Positions 26,081-36,605 of a stretch of 64,000 nucleotides of DNA are shown in pieces. The stretch spans positions 1 through 64,000 of the forward strand of contig JANYDG010000114.1 of NCBI GenBank assembly GCA_025359885.1, written 5' to 3'. The stretch's first letter is position 1. Each line of letters begins with the position of its first letter. The notes beneath the pieces were generated by a model. It made no database searches. It had not been told where the DNA came from and saw nothing but the letters and a program-made list of their open reading frames with translations. This DNA comes from Acidobacteriota bacterium. GTDB lineage: Bacteria > Acidobacteriota > Terriglobia > Terriglobales > Acidobacteriaceae. The position numbers and the translations under genes are program-made.

Positions 26081-28585
26081 ATGCCAACTGTTACCCGCCG
26101 CGACCTGCTTCGCTCGACGATTGCCCTCTCTGCCTCAACTTTGCTTGCGCGCTCGGCGATGGCCCATGCTGATGCGCTGATGGAGGCGACTACGGCGACG
26201 GTGCCGGCCCTCGCTCCCCGGGAACGGCTTCTGTTTGATTTTGGCTGGAAGTTCCAATTTGGCCACTCGACGGACCCGGTGCGGGATCTTGGTTTTGGCA
26301 ACAGTCAGGGAGACTTTGCCAAGACGGGCGACTTTGAATTTGCCAAGCTTAAGTTTGACGACTCGAAGTGGCGCAGCCTGAACCTGCCCCACGACTGGGC
26401 GGTGGAACTGCCTTTTGTGAACGATGACGTGCAGAATTCGCATGGGTTCAAGCCATTAGGCCGTCGCTACCCTGAAACGAGCGTTGGGTGGTATCGCCGG
26501 ACCTTTGATATTGCTGCGACCGACCTTGGCCGCCGCATCAGCGTGGATTTTGACGGGGCTTTTCGCAGCGTGCTGATTTGGGTCAACGGCTGCTTCATTG
26601 GTCGGAATGACAACGGATATGCGCCATTCCATTTTGACCTGACTGACTTCATTGCATACGGGCAAAAGAACGTGATTGTTGCGCGGGTGGATGCGAGCTT
26701 TGGCGATGGCTGGTTCTATGAGGGGGCTGGCTTGTATCGCCATGTCTGGCTGACCAAGACGGACGCGGTGCACCTGGGGAAATGGGAGAGCTACGCACGA
26801 GCCTCGGTAAGCGGTACGGGGGCGGTGATCAGCCTGGGCACGGTCGTTCAAAATGACGGCGCCGCCACAGCCTCGGCAAAGGTGAGTTGGAAGATTGTTG
26901 ACACGGCGGGCAAGACGGTGGCGACGGCCGACGCTGCCGCGCAATCTGTTGCGTCGGACGGCTCAGCCGTGTATACGGCGAGTGCAAAAATCGCCAATCC
27001 TGCGCTTTGGTCGATTGAGAATCCGAACCTGTACGCGGCGATTGTCACGGTCGAATCCGGAGGCAAGGTTTCTGACGCTGAGCGCTTCAATTTTGGCGTG
27101 CGGACGGTGGTATTTGATGCGGACAAGGGATTTTCGCTGAATGGCAAGTCGATGAAGATCCAGGGCACGTGCAACCACCAGGATCATGCGGGAATTGGTG
27201 CGGCGCTGCCGGACCGGATGCAGTACTTCCGGCTGGGTGTGCTGAAGGAGATGGGCAATAACGCGGTTCGCACTTCGCATAACGCGCCGACGCCGGAGTG
27301 GGTGGAGGGTTGCGACCGACTGGGCGTGATGATGATGTGCGAGACGCGCCAGATGTCGTCGAATCCTGAAGGTCTGGCGCAACTGGAAGTGATGGTCAAG
27401 CGCTACCGCAACTCGCCCTCGATCATTTTGTGGTCGGTGGGGAACGAGGAGTGGATTTTGCAGGACGACATGGCGGAACAGGGAGCGAAGATTGCGACGA
27501 CAATGGTGCGCCGATGCCACGAACTGGATCCGACGCGGCCAGTTTCGGCGGCGGTGAATGGCAGCAATGAAAAGGGTGTTTCGACGGCATTTGACATTAT
27601 CGGCTTCAATTATCACGCTGAATTTCCTGAGGGCTACCACAAGGAGCATCCGAAGATGGCCCTTTACGGCTCTGAAACCTCGAGCGCCATCTCAACCCGG
27701 GGCGTTTACGCAAATGACCCGCTGCGCAACACGATGAACGCCTATGACGGCGTTGTTCCCTGGGGACAGACGGCCGAGGACTGGTGGAAATTTTACGGGG
27801 GCAAGGAGTGGGAGGCGGGTGGTTTTGCGTGGACGGGATTTGATTATCGCGGCGAGCCAACACCGTATGGGTGGCCTTCGATCAATTCGCAGTTTGGGGT
27901 GATCGATATGTGCGGATTCCCGAAGGACACGTTTTATTACTACAAGGCGTGGTGGGGGAAGGAGCCGAGCCTGCACCTGTTTCCACATTGGAACTGGGAG
28001 GGCAGGGACGGCGAGGCGATCAAAGTATGGGTTTACTCCAATTGCGAGGAAGTCGAGCTTTTTGTGAACGGAGCAAGCCAGGGCAGCCAGAAGATGCCGC
28101 ACCTGGGTCACGTTGAGTGGACGGCACAGTATCATCCCGGCGTGATCGAAGCGCGAGGCAGCATTGGCGGCAAAGTCGTGCTGACGGAGAAGCATGAAAC
28201 CACGGGTAGGCCGGCCAGTATTCGGCTCAGTGCTGATCGGACTGAGATCAGTGCCGATGGCGAAGACGTTGCAGTTCTGAAGGTGGAGGCTCTGGACAAA
28301 GAGGGGCGGCCGGTACCGACGGCGAGCAATCTGATTGGCTTTAAAGTGTCAGGCGCGGGAGTGCTGATTGGCGTGGGCAACGGGGACCCCAATTGCCAGC
28401 AGTCTGACAAGGAGCCCAAACGCTCGCTCTTTAACGGGCTGGCGCAGGTAATCGTTCAAGCGACGAAGGAGGCGGGGGAAATCCACATTGAAGCGGTGAA
28501 GGAAGGCTGGGAGGGACCGGAGCTGATGCCGGCCAAACTCATGATTTTGACGAAGGCGGTGCAGCTGCGGCCGCAGGTTGGGTGA
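26081..28585 (+). CDS. Glycoside hydrolase family 2 (beta-galactosidase-like), Tat-exported
   Basis: 834 residues. The N-terminus TRRDLLRSTIALSASTLL followed by ARSAMA is a twin-arginine signal, so the folded enzyme is sent to the periplasm or beyond. Domains in order: GH2 sugar-binding domain (about 55-215, with LPHDWAVELPF and SVGWYRRTF), immunoglobulin-like domain (about 225-335), TIM barrel (about 340-640), then two beta-sandwich domains ending near 825. Catalytic Glu456 (SVGNEE) is the expected acid/base and Glu532 (GSETSS) the expected nucleophile. Beta-galactosidase is the likeliest activity, but GH2 also covers glucuronidases and mannosidases. AAGGGGAG precedes the ATG by six bases. 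Two LacI-type boxes and a palindrome upstream suggest sugar-responsive control. Confidence 0.9.
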   Translation: MPTVTRRDLLRSTIALSASTLLARSAMAHADALMEATTATVPALAPRERLLFDFGWKFQFGHSTDPVRDLGFGNSQGDFAKTGDFEFAKLKFDDSKWRSLNLPHDWAVELPFVNDDVQNSHGFKPLGRRYPETSVGWYRRTFDIAATDLGRRISVDFDGAFRSVLIWVNGCFIGRNDNGYAPFHFDLTDFIAYGQKNVIVARVDASFGDGWFYEGAGLYRHVWLTKTDAVHLGKWESYARASVSGTGAVISLGTVVQNDGAATASAKVSWKIVDTAGKTVATADAAAQSVASDGSAVYTASAKIANPALWSIENPNLYAAIVTVESGGKVSDAERFNFGVRTVVFDADKGFSLNGKSMKIQGTCNHQDHAGIGAALPDRMQYFRLGVLKEMGNNAVRTSHNAPTPEWVEGCDRLGVMMMCETRQMSSNPEGLAQLEVMVKRYRNSPSIILWSVGNEEWILQDDMAEQGAKIATTMVRRCHELDPTRPVSAAVNGSNEKGVSTAFDIIGFNYHAEFPEGYHKEHPKMALYGSETSSAISTRGVYANDPLRNTMNAYDGVVPWGQTAEDWWKFYGGKEWEAGGFAWTGFDYRGEPTPYGWPSINSQFGVIDMCGFPKDTFYYYKAWWGKEPSLHLFPHWNWEGRDGEAIKVWVYSNCEEVELFVNGASQGSQKMPHLGHVEWTAQYHPGVIEARGSIGGKVVLTEKHETTGRPASIRLSADRTEISADGEDVAVLKVEALDKEGRPVPTASNLIGFKVSGAGVLIGVGNGDPNCQQSDKEPKRSLFNGLAQVIVQATKEAGEIHIEAVKEGWEGPELMPAKLMILTKAVQLRPQVG

Positions 28586-28688
28586 AGCGGGGTGTGATCG
28601 GGAACTGTGGATTGTCTGAGGAGATCAAAAGACGGAGAAGCAGGTCTTTCACTTCGTTCAGGATGACAAACATCATTTTGTCAGCGGA

Positions 28689-31310
28689 TTAGCCCTGAGG
28701 CAGGAGCTTGTTCAAAGCCTCTTTGAGGTGATGGACGAGGCTTTGCTGGAGTTCAAGGCTTAATTTGTGGCCGTATTGGGTGAGATAGAAGACGTCGATG
28801 GCTGTTTCGCCTTCGGTATCGACCAGGGCGACCTCAATATTGCAGTCATGAGCGTGCAGGACGAGAGCGATTTGGCGAAGGAGGCCGGGTGTGTCCTGGG
28901 CGACGACTTGCAGCAGCGTGCTGTGGGAGCTTGAATCTGAGTCGAATTCGAGCCGGGTGGAAACTTCAACCTTGACGGTTCCGCTGCGGGTGGCAAGGCG
29001 GCGATTGGCGAGCAGTTGTTCGATCTGGTCTCGGGTGCCGGTGATGCCCTGGGAAAGGATTTCGCGGACGTTTGTAACGAAGCGGTCTTTTTCTTCGGGG
29101 TTAAGTTCGAGTGTGCGGAAAGTGTCAGTGAACTGGAAGCTATCGACGATGATGCCCGCGTCGTTTGAAAAGGCGTCGGCTTTGACGATATTCATGCCCC
29201 AGGCGGCAAGGGCACCGGCCACATCTGCAAAGAGCCGACGGCGGTCTCTTGCGATCACGGTCAGCTCGAGCAACTGGCGGATGGGCCTGAGTTCCAGTTG
29301 AATAGGCTCCCAATCGAGCTTGGTGGCGAGCAAAAAGTGATTGCGAATCTGCTCTGGCAGGCGTGTTTGGAGATAGCGGTGGGGTAAACCATCGAGGAAC
29401 TGTCGGATTGCCTTTTCGCGGCCCGGGACCATGGAGCCGATTCGATAAAGCAGGGTTGGATCGAGATCGACGTGGTAGCGCACTTCATCGACGCTGCGGT
29501 CCATGAAATTGGCGGTAGACATGTAGAGCTGCCAGAGGTTCTCGGCCTTCCAGGGCGTCAAGGCGTCGGGGTGGACGGCCTTGATGTCGGCGTAGGTCAT
29601 GAGGGTGAGCATTTTGAGGAGCATGGGGCTGCCGATTTTTTCGCTGAGCAGGTGCACGTTTTCGCTATCGAAGATGTCGCGGCGGAGGGCGTTGGACATT
29701 TCCAGATGGCTTCGAATGAGCTTGCGGACAATCTCGCGCTCTTCAATATCAAAGTCGAGCCGGGCGAGGAAGCTGTCTGCGAGTTCGACGCTTGCGGTGG
29801 TGTGGTCAGCGTTGCGCCGGGCCTTGCCGGTGTCATGGAGGAGCAGGGCAAGCAGGAGCAGGTCGAGGCGGTCAATCTCAGGCAGCAGGGTGCCCAGACG
29901 TTTTTCGTAGTCCTGCAGGGGACGCCGCAGGGCGTGCACGTTGTCAATGGTCAGGAAAGTATGTTCGTCGACGGTGTAGCGGTGGTAGCTGTCACGAATG
30001 ACGAGAGCGTCAATGCCGTGAAACTCGGGGAGTAGCATCTCGAGAATTCCGAGGGCGTGCATGGTGCGGAGAGCGTTGGCGGCGTGTGGGCCGAGGAGGA
30101 CTTCGCGGAGGCAATTCCAGAGATAAGGCCCCTCGGGGATGTGAATCGCGAGCACGGGTAGCGCGTCGGTGATGCGGTCTTCCGCGGCCTGGGTGAGGGT
30201 GTAACCGTGGTTGCTGATGATGGCGAATACCCGCAGGAGCGCATCGGTATCAGTGAACTGGGCGGTGGGCGAGATGTCGATTCGGCCCTGGTCGAGGTGA
30301 AAATCGGTGCCAGTAATGGGCGTGCGCCGTTTTCTGAACTGCTTGTAGAAGCTGACCGGCGCCGGCAGGTGCTCCATGAGCAAGACAGCGCGACGATAGT
30401 TAGTGCGGGCGTGGCGATAGTAGGTGCGCATCCAGTAGGCAGGGTCAGCGGTGCCGCGGGTTTCGAGGCCGATGCTGTTGGCTGCGGCTTCGTCCTGGGA
30501 TTGCCAGTCGAGTGAATTGTCATCGCGACTGTGCCGGAAGTGAAGAAAGCAGCGGGTAGAGGCGAAGAAATCAAAGGCGGCCTCTGCATCGCCGTGGGCC
30601 GAATGAAAAACGCTGCGCTGCCGCGGCCACTCCTTGTTTTCTTTCAGATGGAAAAGGAGGGCGAACCAGGGGGCGAGGTTGTAGTCGCGCAAGCCTCCGG
30701 GACATTCTTTCAGGTTGGGTTCCAGATGAAAGATGGTGTTTCCGTATTTGGCATGGCGGGCCCTGGCCAGCTCCCCAAGTTTCTGCGCGATGTCATTCCA
30801 TTCGCTGAGGATCACGCCTGGAATCGTTTCGTTGTGCAGCTTTTGATAGAGCACGAAGTTACCCGCCAGAAAGCGGTGATCAAAGGTCGCGAGGGTGAAT
30901 TCGAGATTGTCCGGGTCGAAGCGCGAACACTCCTTGATGGTGCGCGAATTTGGGCTTGCACGCAGACCGACGTCCCACATGGCCTGAATGATGGCGCGGA
31001 CGGCGGGCCGGAGAGTTTTTTCGGTATCTTCGTCGGCGAAGGCAAACAGGACGTCAATGTCAGAGCAGGGGAAGAGGTCTTTGCGTCCGTATCCGCCGAG
31101 AGCCAGCATCGCTACCCTGGAGTTGACGTCTGCGCTGATGGCAGTGAAGGCGCGCCGCCAAAGCTCAATCATGAGGCGATCGACGATCGAGGCGCGGCGA
31201 CGAATGGCCGCAGTTCCGTCACCGGTGCGGTCAAATGTCTGACGGACCAGCGCCATCTGCTGGTTATATTGCTCGCGAAGGTCGTCGAGGACGAGGGCAG
31301 TCGTTTCCAT
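28689..31310 (-). CDS. glnD: [Protein-PII] uridylyltransferase / uridylyl-removing enzyme
   Basis: 873 residues, normal length for GlnD. It uridylylates PII when glutamine is low and removes UMP when glutamine is high. Visible parts: nucleotidyltransferase motif [18 protein letters not shown] at 72-89 with the metal-binding DxD; a GlnD linker with [17 protein letters not shown]; the HD domain [20 protein letters not shown] (about residue 500) that performs UMP removal; and two C-terminal ACT domains that sense glutamine, the last one including [20 protein letters not shown]. Its substrate PII is encoded just upstream on the same strand, separated by a DUF429 gene, which supports one nitrogen-signalling unit. 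Confidence 0.95.
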   Translation of the reverse strand: METTALVLDDLREQYNQQMALVRQTFDRTGDGTAAIRRRASIVDRLMIELWRRAFTAISADVNSRVAMLALGGYGRKDLFPCSDIDVLFAFADEDTEKTLRPAVRAIIQAMWDVGLRASPNSRTIKECSRFDPDNLEFTLATFDHRFLAGNFVLYQKLHNETIPGVILSEWNDIAQKLGELARARHAKYGNTIFHLEPNLKECPGGLRDYNLAPWFALLFHLKENKEWPRQRSVFHSAHGDAEAAFDFFASTRCFLHFRHSRDDNSLDWQSQDEAAANSIGLETRGTADPAYWMRTYYRHARTNYRRAVLLMEHLPAPVSFYKQFRKRRTPITGTDFHLDQGRIDISPTAQFTDTDALLRVFAIISNHGYTLTQAAEDRITDALPVLAIHIPEGPYLWNCLREVLLGPHAANALRTMHALGILEMLLPEFHGIDALVIRDSYHRYTVDEHTFLTIDNVHALRRPLQDYEKRLGTLLPEIDRLDLLLLALLLHDTGKARRNADHTTASVELADSFLARLDFDIEEREIVRKLIRSHLEMSNALRRDIFDSENVHLLSEKIGSPMLLKMLTLMTYADIKAVHPDALTPWKAENLWQLYMSTANFMDRSVDEVRYHVDLDPTLLYRIGSMVPGREKAIRQFLDGLPHRYLQTRLPEQIRNHFLLATKLDWEPIQLELRPIRQLLELTVIARDRRRLFADVAGALAAWGMNIVKADAFSNDAGIIVDSFQFTDTFRTLELNPEEKDRFVTNVREILSQGITGTRDQIEQLLANRRLATRSGTVKVEVSTRLEFDSDSSSHSTLLQVVAQDTPGLLRQIALVLHAHDCNIEVALVDTEGETAIDVFYLTQYGHKLSLELQQSLVHHLKEALNKLLPQG

Positions 31311-31519
31311 GTATCCGTAGAAGGCTCAAGTATGGGAGGCGAATGAGGTTTTAGAACGTGATGTCGCAGGGTCCTCTTGAGGATAAGCGAAATTGAAGTA
31401 ATTTTTAAGCGAGTGTGAAAGAAAGAGGATTTTGCTGCAGCGGGGAATCGGTTTGGCTGACTGACCTTCGTTTCAAAAACGGTTTGTGCGGCGCGGGGAA
31501 TCGGGTCCATCCGGAGGGG

Positions 31520-32464
31520 CTAAGACTGACCGAGGATCCAGCCCTCGATAGGACTCACGGCGGGGTCAGGATGCGCGCCTTCTGTTCTGAGGCCCCATAC
31601 GACATCGAGCATGGCAAAGAGCCCAATCACTGCATCAAAAGCGTCGTCGCCCTGGGGGAATCCGAGTTGGATCTGGTGGGCCAGCTCAGGTGCAATGTCG
31701 AGCTGGCTGGCTCGAGCCTCGATCCATTCAGAAAGAGCGGGCGCGGCTTTGGCTCGTACGGCCTGGTCGGTTTTGGAGCCTTTGAGCGATTGAAACAGGG
31801 TGCGGTAGTACTCCGCCGGATAAGTTTCCGCTACGACGAGGTTGCCTGGCTTCAGCAATTGATTGAGTCGGCCATGAAACGGCCAGATTTTGATGGATTG
31901 GCTACGGATGGCGGGAGTCAGCATGTCACGCCAGCCGACGATTGCGGCCTTGCCGACCTGCTTTGCTCCCATGGTCCAAAAGAGTGCCGCAGCCTCGGCG
32001 CGGTTCTTTCGCGGTTGGTCGCATGTTCTAAGGAGTTGGGAATAAGGGATTCCCAGGCCCTCAGTCAGATGCTCTCTCTTCTTGCTGCCGGGTGCATGCG
32101 GATAGAAAGGGCGTTCGAGACAGATTTCGTCCCTGGTACGGCAGACGTTGAAAAAAGCAGATTCGGGATGGAGAGTCTGCAGGAAGGGTAGGAACGCGGG
32201 GATTTTGCGGAGGTCTGCAAAGGCGCGGGGAAGGCCGATTGGGAAGTCAAATCCTATAAGCGCGGAGACAGATTCTGTGGGCACATTTTCTGATTGAGTC
32301 GCAGATATTCGCTGGAACAAGGTGCTGAGCTCGCCAGCAAGAGCGGGGGCTTCCGCACGGTATCGCCCACCAGATTGCACTGCTTTTGCCATCCAGCGGC
32401 GCGCTGCGTCTTTGCTCCAGTCGCAGTGCGCGACGACCTGAGGCAGGGGATGAGCTAGCCTCAT
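31520..32464 (-). CDS. DUF429-like protein (RNase H-like fold)
   Basis: 314 residues. Motifs of the DUF429 group of predicted RNase H-like proteins can be seen in order: CDWSKDAARRWMAKA near the start, IGFDFPIGLPRAFADL with acidic residues near 75, VAETYPAEYYRTLF near 210, and GDDAFDAVIGLFAMLD near 275, where the clustered Asp residues could bind metal. No biochemical role is established for the family. It starts eight bases after the glnB stop, so it is probably co-translated with PII, and glnD follows about 200 bases later. That position hints at a link with nitrogen signalling but proves nothing. Confidence 0.7.
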   Translation of the reverse strand: MRLAHPLPQVVAHCDWSKDAARRWMAKAVQSGGRYRAEAPALAGELSTLFQRISATQSENVPTESVSALIGFDFPIGLPRAFADLRKIPAFLPFLQTLHPESAFFNVCRTRDEICLERPFYPHAPGSKKREHLTEGLGIPYSQLLRTCDQPRKNRAEAAALFWTMGAKQVGKAAIVGWRDMLTPAIRSQSIKIWPFHGRLNQLLKPGNLVVAETYPAEYYRTLFQSLKGSKTDQAVRAKAAPALSEWIEARASQLDIAPELAHQIQLGFPQGDDAFDAVIGLFAMLDVVWGLRTEGAHPDPAVSPIEGWILGQS

Positions 32465-32472
32465 GGATTCGC

Positions 32473-33818
<1,346 letters not shown>

Positions 33819-33895
33819 AACACTTCCGACCGAAACACATGCAAATTTGACCAACGAATGTGTTTATGAAGCACCTCTGAGGGTATACTGGAGGC

Positions 33896-34525
33896 ATGTC
33901 AGAGACTACGGTTACGGGGAATCCGGACAGGTATCTGGGTGGAGAATCGGAGGAGAACGTTACTGGCAAAGACCAGTACTTCTTCGGTTCGCTCGAGAGC
34001 AGTGCGAGGAATCGCGCCAAGGTGCGTGAGGTGAGTTACGGTTTCGAGCAGCCCGAAGGTGTATTCCTTACCTCTCTTGATTTTGCCGTAAATTGGGTTC
34101 GCAAGAACTCGGTCTGGCCGATGACTTTTGGTCTGGCCTGCTGTGCGATCGAGATGATGTCGATGGGAGCATCGCGCTTTGATCTGGCGCGCTTTGGTGC
34201 CGAGGTATTTCGCCCTTCGCCCCGGCAATCTGATCTGATGGTCATCGCCGGACGGGTATCACAGAAGATGGCGCCGGTGATTCAGAGGTTGTATGAGCAG
34301 ATGCCCGAGCCCAAGTGGGTGATCTCGATGGGGGCTTGCGCGACTTCTGGAGGAGTTTTCAATAATTACGCCCTTGTTCAAGGGGTAAATCAAGTCATTC
34401 CGGTCGACATTTACGTTCCCGGTTGTCCACCACGGCCTGAACAACTGCTGTATGCCATTACCCTGTTGCAGGAAAAGATTCAGCGAGAACGTGGGAGCCT
34501 GAGGAAGACGCTGAATCTGGGATGA
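33896..34525 (+). CDS. nuoB: NADH-quinone oxidoreductase subunit B (solitary nuoB)
   Basis: 209 residues. NuoB carries the N2 [4Fe-4S] cluster that passes electrons to quinone in complex I. All four ligands are present: adjacent Cys82 and Cys83 in [10 protein letters not shown], Cys148 in MGACATSGG and Cys177 in [10 protein letters not shown]. The N-terminus is about 45 residues longer than the core and rich in polar residues. GGAGG lies one base before the ATG, an unusually short gap, and a TATACT hexamer just upstream (33884-33889) could be a -10 box. Unusually, no other nuo gene is adjacent: the neighbours are an unknown exported protein and an OmpA-like gene. It may be the lone B subunit of a split complex I locus or a second copy. 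Confidence 0.93.
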   Translation: MSETTVTGNPDRYLGGESEENVTGKDQYFFGSLESSARNRAKVREVSYGFEQPEGVFLTSLDFAVNWVRKNSVWPMTFGLACCAIEMMSMGASRFDLARFGAEVFRPSPRQSDLMVIAGRVSQKMAPVIQRLYEQMPEPKWVISMGACATSGGVFNNYALVQGVNQVIPVDIYVPGCPPRPEQLLYAITLLQEKIQRERGSLRKTLNLG

Positions 34526-34784
34526 GGGTCGGGGCTGACAGATTTGAAATTGAGGCTGAAATCGTGAGTGCAAGCAAGGATTTTGACAGTGTCAGACTTG
34601 ACAACCGGCCCACAAATTTGTGTTCTGCTGATTTGAGCTTATGGTAGTTTGAAATTGCTGTATTTTGTTGATGTCTGCATTTAACTTCAAGGAATCATTG
34701 CCCGCTCCAATGCGGGTGCCACAATTCACCAGTTGAATTCTTGAAATGCCAGTTGCCTTTCAAGCATTGTTGCGGAGGAGACGT

Positions 34785-36455
34785 ATGAAATTTCGTATGA
34801 ACAAATCTTTGGTTCTGGCAGTTGCAGCGGCGGCCTGTTTTGTGCCTACCGGTGCATTTGCTCAGGAGAAGCCGGCGGCTAAGCCCCCAGCAGACGCATC
34901 AGCGTCGCGCTGGGATATTTTTGCCGGCTACAGCTATCTTGCGCCTCACGGTACCGTCAATGTGATTCAACCGGACTCAGGCAAGGTGATTCCGGTTGAT
35001 TACAAGGCAGTTACGGTTGGCGGCATCGGCAGCGTTGCCTACTACTTCAACCGGCACATCGGCGCCCAGGGTGAAGTCGGTATCCACGAGTTCGGCGGAA
35101 CCAACTCCAACAGCAATAACGATGGATTCACCACGATTTCGGGTGGCTTGATTGCACGTTATCCCACGTCTGACCTCACCCCGTTTGTGCACGCCCTGGT
35201 TGGCGGCGCACTGATCAACGGGCCGGAACACGAGCCAAACACCTGGGGCCCGGTGCTCACGGCGGGTGGCGGTGTGGACTACAAGACGCCATTCTTTGGC
35301 GGCCGTCTTGCCTTACGCGTGTTTCAGGCTGACTACGAATACATGCACGCTGACTTCGGGCCCAAGCCCTTTGGCGGTCGCGCAAACATCAATGCTGTTC
35401 GGTTGAGCACGGGTCTGGTGTATCACATCGGCTCCATCGTTCCTCCTCCTCCTGTGACCTACGCTTGCTCGGCTAGCCCTGCTTCGGTTTTCCCTGGTGA
35501 GCCCATCACGATCACCGGTATGGCGGGCGAACTTAACCCCAAGATGAAGGCCGTCTACACGTGGACAGGTTCTGGCGTCACGGGTTCGGGTACTACGGCT
35601 TCAGTGGCTACGGCAGCACTTGCACCTGGCTCCTACACCGTCAAGGGCAACGTGACGGAAGGCGTCAAGGCCGGTCAGTCAGCTGATTGCTCTGCTACCT
35701 TCACTGTCAAGGCTTTTGAGCCACCGACGGTAAGCTGCTCAGCTAACCCCTCGACCATCAAGCCGGGCGGAACCAGCGCGATCTCAGCGACTGGTCTTAG
35801 CCCGCAGAATCGGCCCCTGACTTACAGCTACTCGGCAACTGCCGGTACTGTGAGCGGCTCCGGCCCGTCTGCCACCTACTCCTCTGCCGGCGCGCCGACC
35901 GGTACCTCAACCGTCACCTGCTCGGTATCCGACGACAATGGGCAGACCTCAACCGCGACCACCACGGTCACGATTGAGGCTCCTCCGATGCCGCCGCCGC
36001 CGCCAGTCGCCTCTGCCCTTTGCTCGATCAGCTTCGACAAGGACAAGAAGCGTCCCAGCCGCGTTGACAATGAAGCAAAGGCCTGCCTCGACGATATCGC
36101 TCTGACTCTCAAGAGCAAGTCCGATGCGACCGCAGCGATTGTTGGTAACTCGACGGCAGACGAGAAGGTTGTTCCCAAGAACAAGAAGAAGGCCAAGATG
36201 ATGGTCGATCTCGCTGCAGAACGTGCAGCGAACACCAAGGATTACCTGGTTACCGAGAAGGGCATCGATGCTTCCCGCGTCGCGGTCTACACGGGTACCG
36301 GTGATTCACAAAAGGTCGAAGACTACCTTATTCCTTCCGGCGCATCCTTCAGCGTAGCTGGCACCACGCCGGTCTCTGCTGAGGTCAAGGCTGAACCGCG
36401 CAAGCCCCTCGCCGAGAAGCACCACTCCAAGATGCACAAGAAGATGGCCATGTAA
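34785..36455 (+). CDS. OmpA-family outer-membrane protein with beta-barrel and Ig-like repeats
   Basis: 556 residues; ATG at 34785 has GGAGGAG at 34774-34780. Order of parts: signal peptide (1 to about 27, ending GAFAQ); an eight-strand-type porin barrel (about 40-215, starting WDIFAGYSYLAPHGTVNV and closing GLVYHIG); two Ig-like or PKD-like segments (YACSASPASVFPGEPITITG and VSCSANPSTIKPGGTSAISA); a proline linker (PPMPPPPP); and a C-terminal OmpA-like peptidoglycan-binding domain with DLAAERAANTKDYLVTEKGI. The last domain is degenerate in its first strand. It ends in a lysine- and histidine-rich tail. It should tether the outer membrane to the cell wall. A strong terminator follows. Two TTGACA boxes (34583-34588 and 34598-34603) lie upstream without a convincing -10. 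Confidence 0.87.
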   Translation: MKFRMNKSLVLAVAAAACFVPTGAFAQEKPAAKPPADASASRWDIFAGYSYLAPHGTVNVIQPDSGKVIPVDYKAVTVGGIGSVAYYFNRHIGAQGEVGIHEFGGTNSNSNNDGFTTISGGLIARYPTSDLTPFVHALVGGALINGPEHEPNTWGPVLTAGGGVDYKTPFFGGRLALRVFQADYEYMHADFGPKPFGGRANINAVRLSTGLVYHIGSIVPPPPVTYACSASPASVFPGEPITITGMAGELNPKMKAVYTWTGSGVTGSGTTASVATAALAPGSYTVKGNVTEGVKAGQSADCSATFTVKAFEPPTVSCSANPSTIKPGGTSAISATGLSPQNRPLTYSYSATAGTVSGSGPSATYSSAGAPTGTSTVTCSVSDDNGQTSTATTTVTIEAPPMPPPPPVASALCSISFDKDKKRPSRVDNEAKACLDDIALTLKSKSDATAAIVGNSTADEKVVPKNKKKAKMMVDLAAERAANTKDYLVTEKGIDASRVAVYTGTGDSQKVEDYLIPSGASFSVAGTTPVSAEVKAEPRKPLAEKHHSKMHKKMAM

Positions 36456-36529
36456 TCCGGATGGGCAGAGGGCCGACTCTCTGCCCGCCTCATGACAGGG
36501 TTGAACTGAATGAAGTTGCAACAAGACTA

Positions 36530-36570
36530 CCGGGGCTGACCGATTCTTCCGGTCGGCCCCGGCTCTTTTT
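36530..36570 (+). terminator. Strong rho-independent terminator after the OmpA-like gene
   Basis: CCGGGGCTGACCG (36530-36542) pairs with CGGTCGGCCCCGG (36550-36562) over 13 bp with a single G-U wobble; the loop is ATTCTTC and the stem is followed by CTCTTTTTG. It isolates the OmpA-like gene from the next one. Confidence 0.9.
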
Positions 36571-36605
36571 GCCCTGAAGCAACATCACCGATTCCTGGAG
36601 ATTTT

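Noticed and set aside
28664-28683. TGACAAA-CATCAT-TTTGTCA hairpin between the convergent GH2 and glnD genes, considered as a terminator
   Set aside because: No T tract on either strand and a weak AT-rich stem; it may be a dispersed repeat (flanked by TTCGTTCAGGATGACA), but that cannot be tested here.
30531-31346. 271-codon plus-strand frame
   Set aside because: Antisense to glnD, whose motifs and length are unambiguous.
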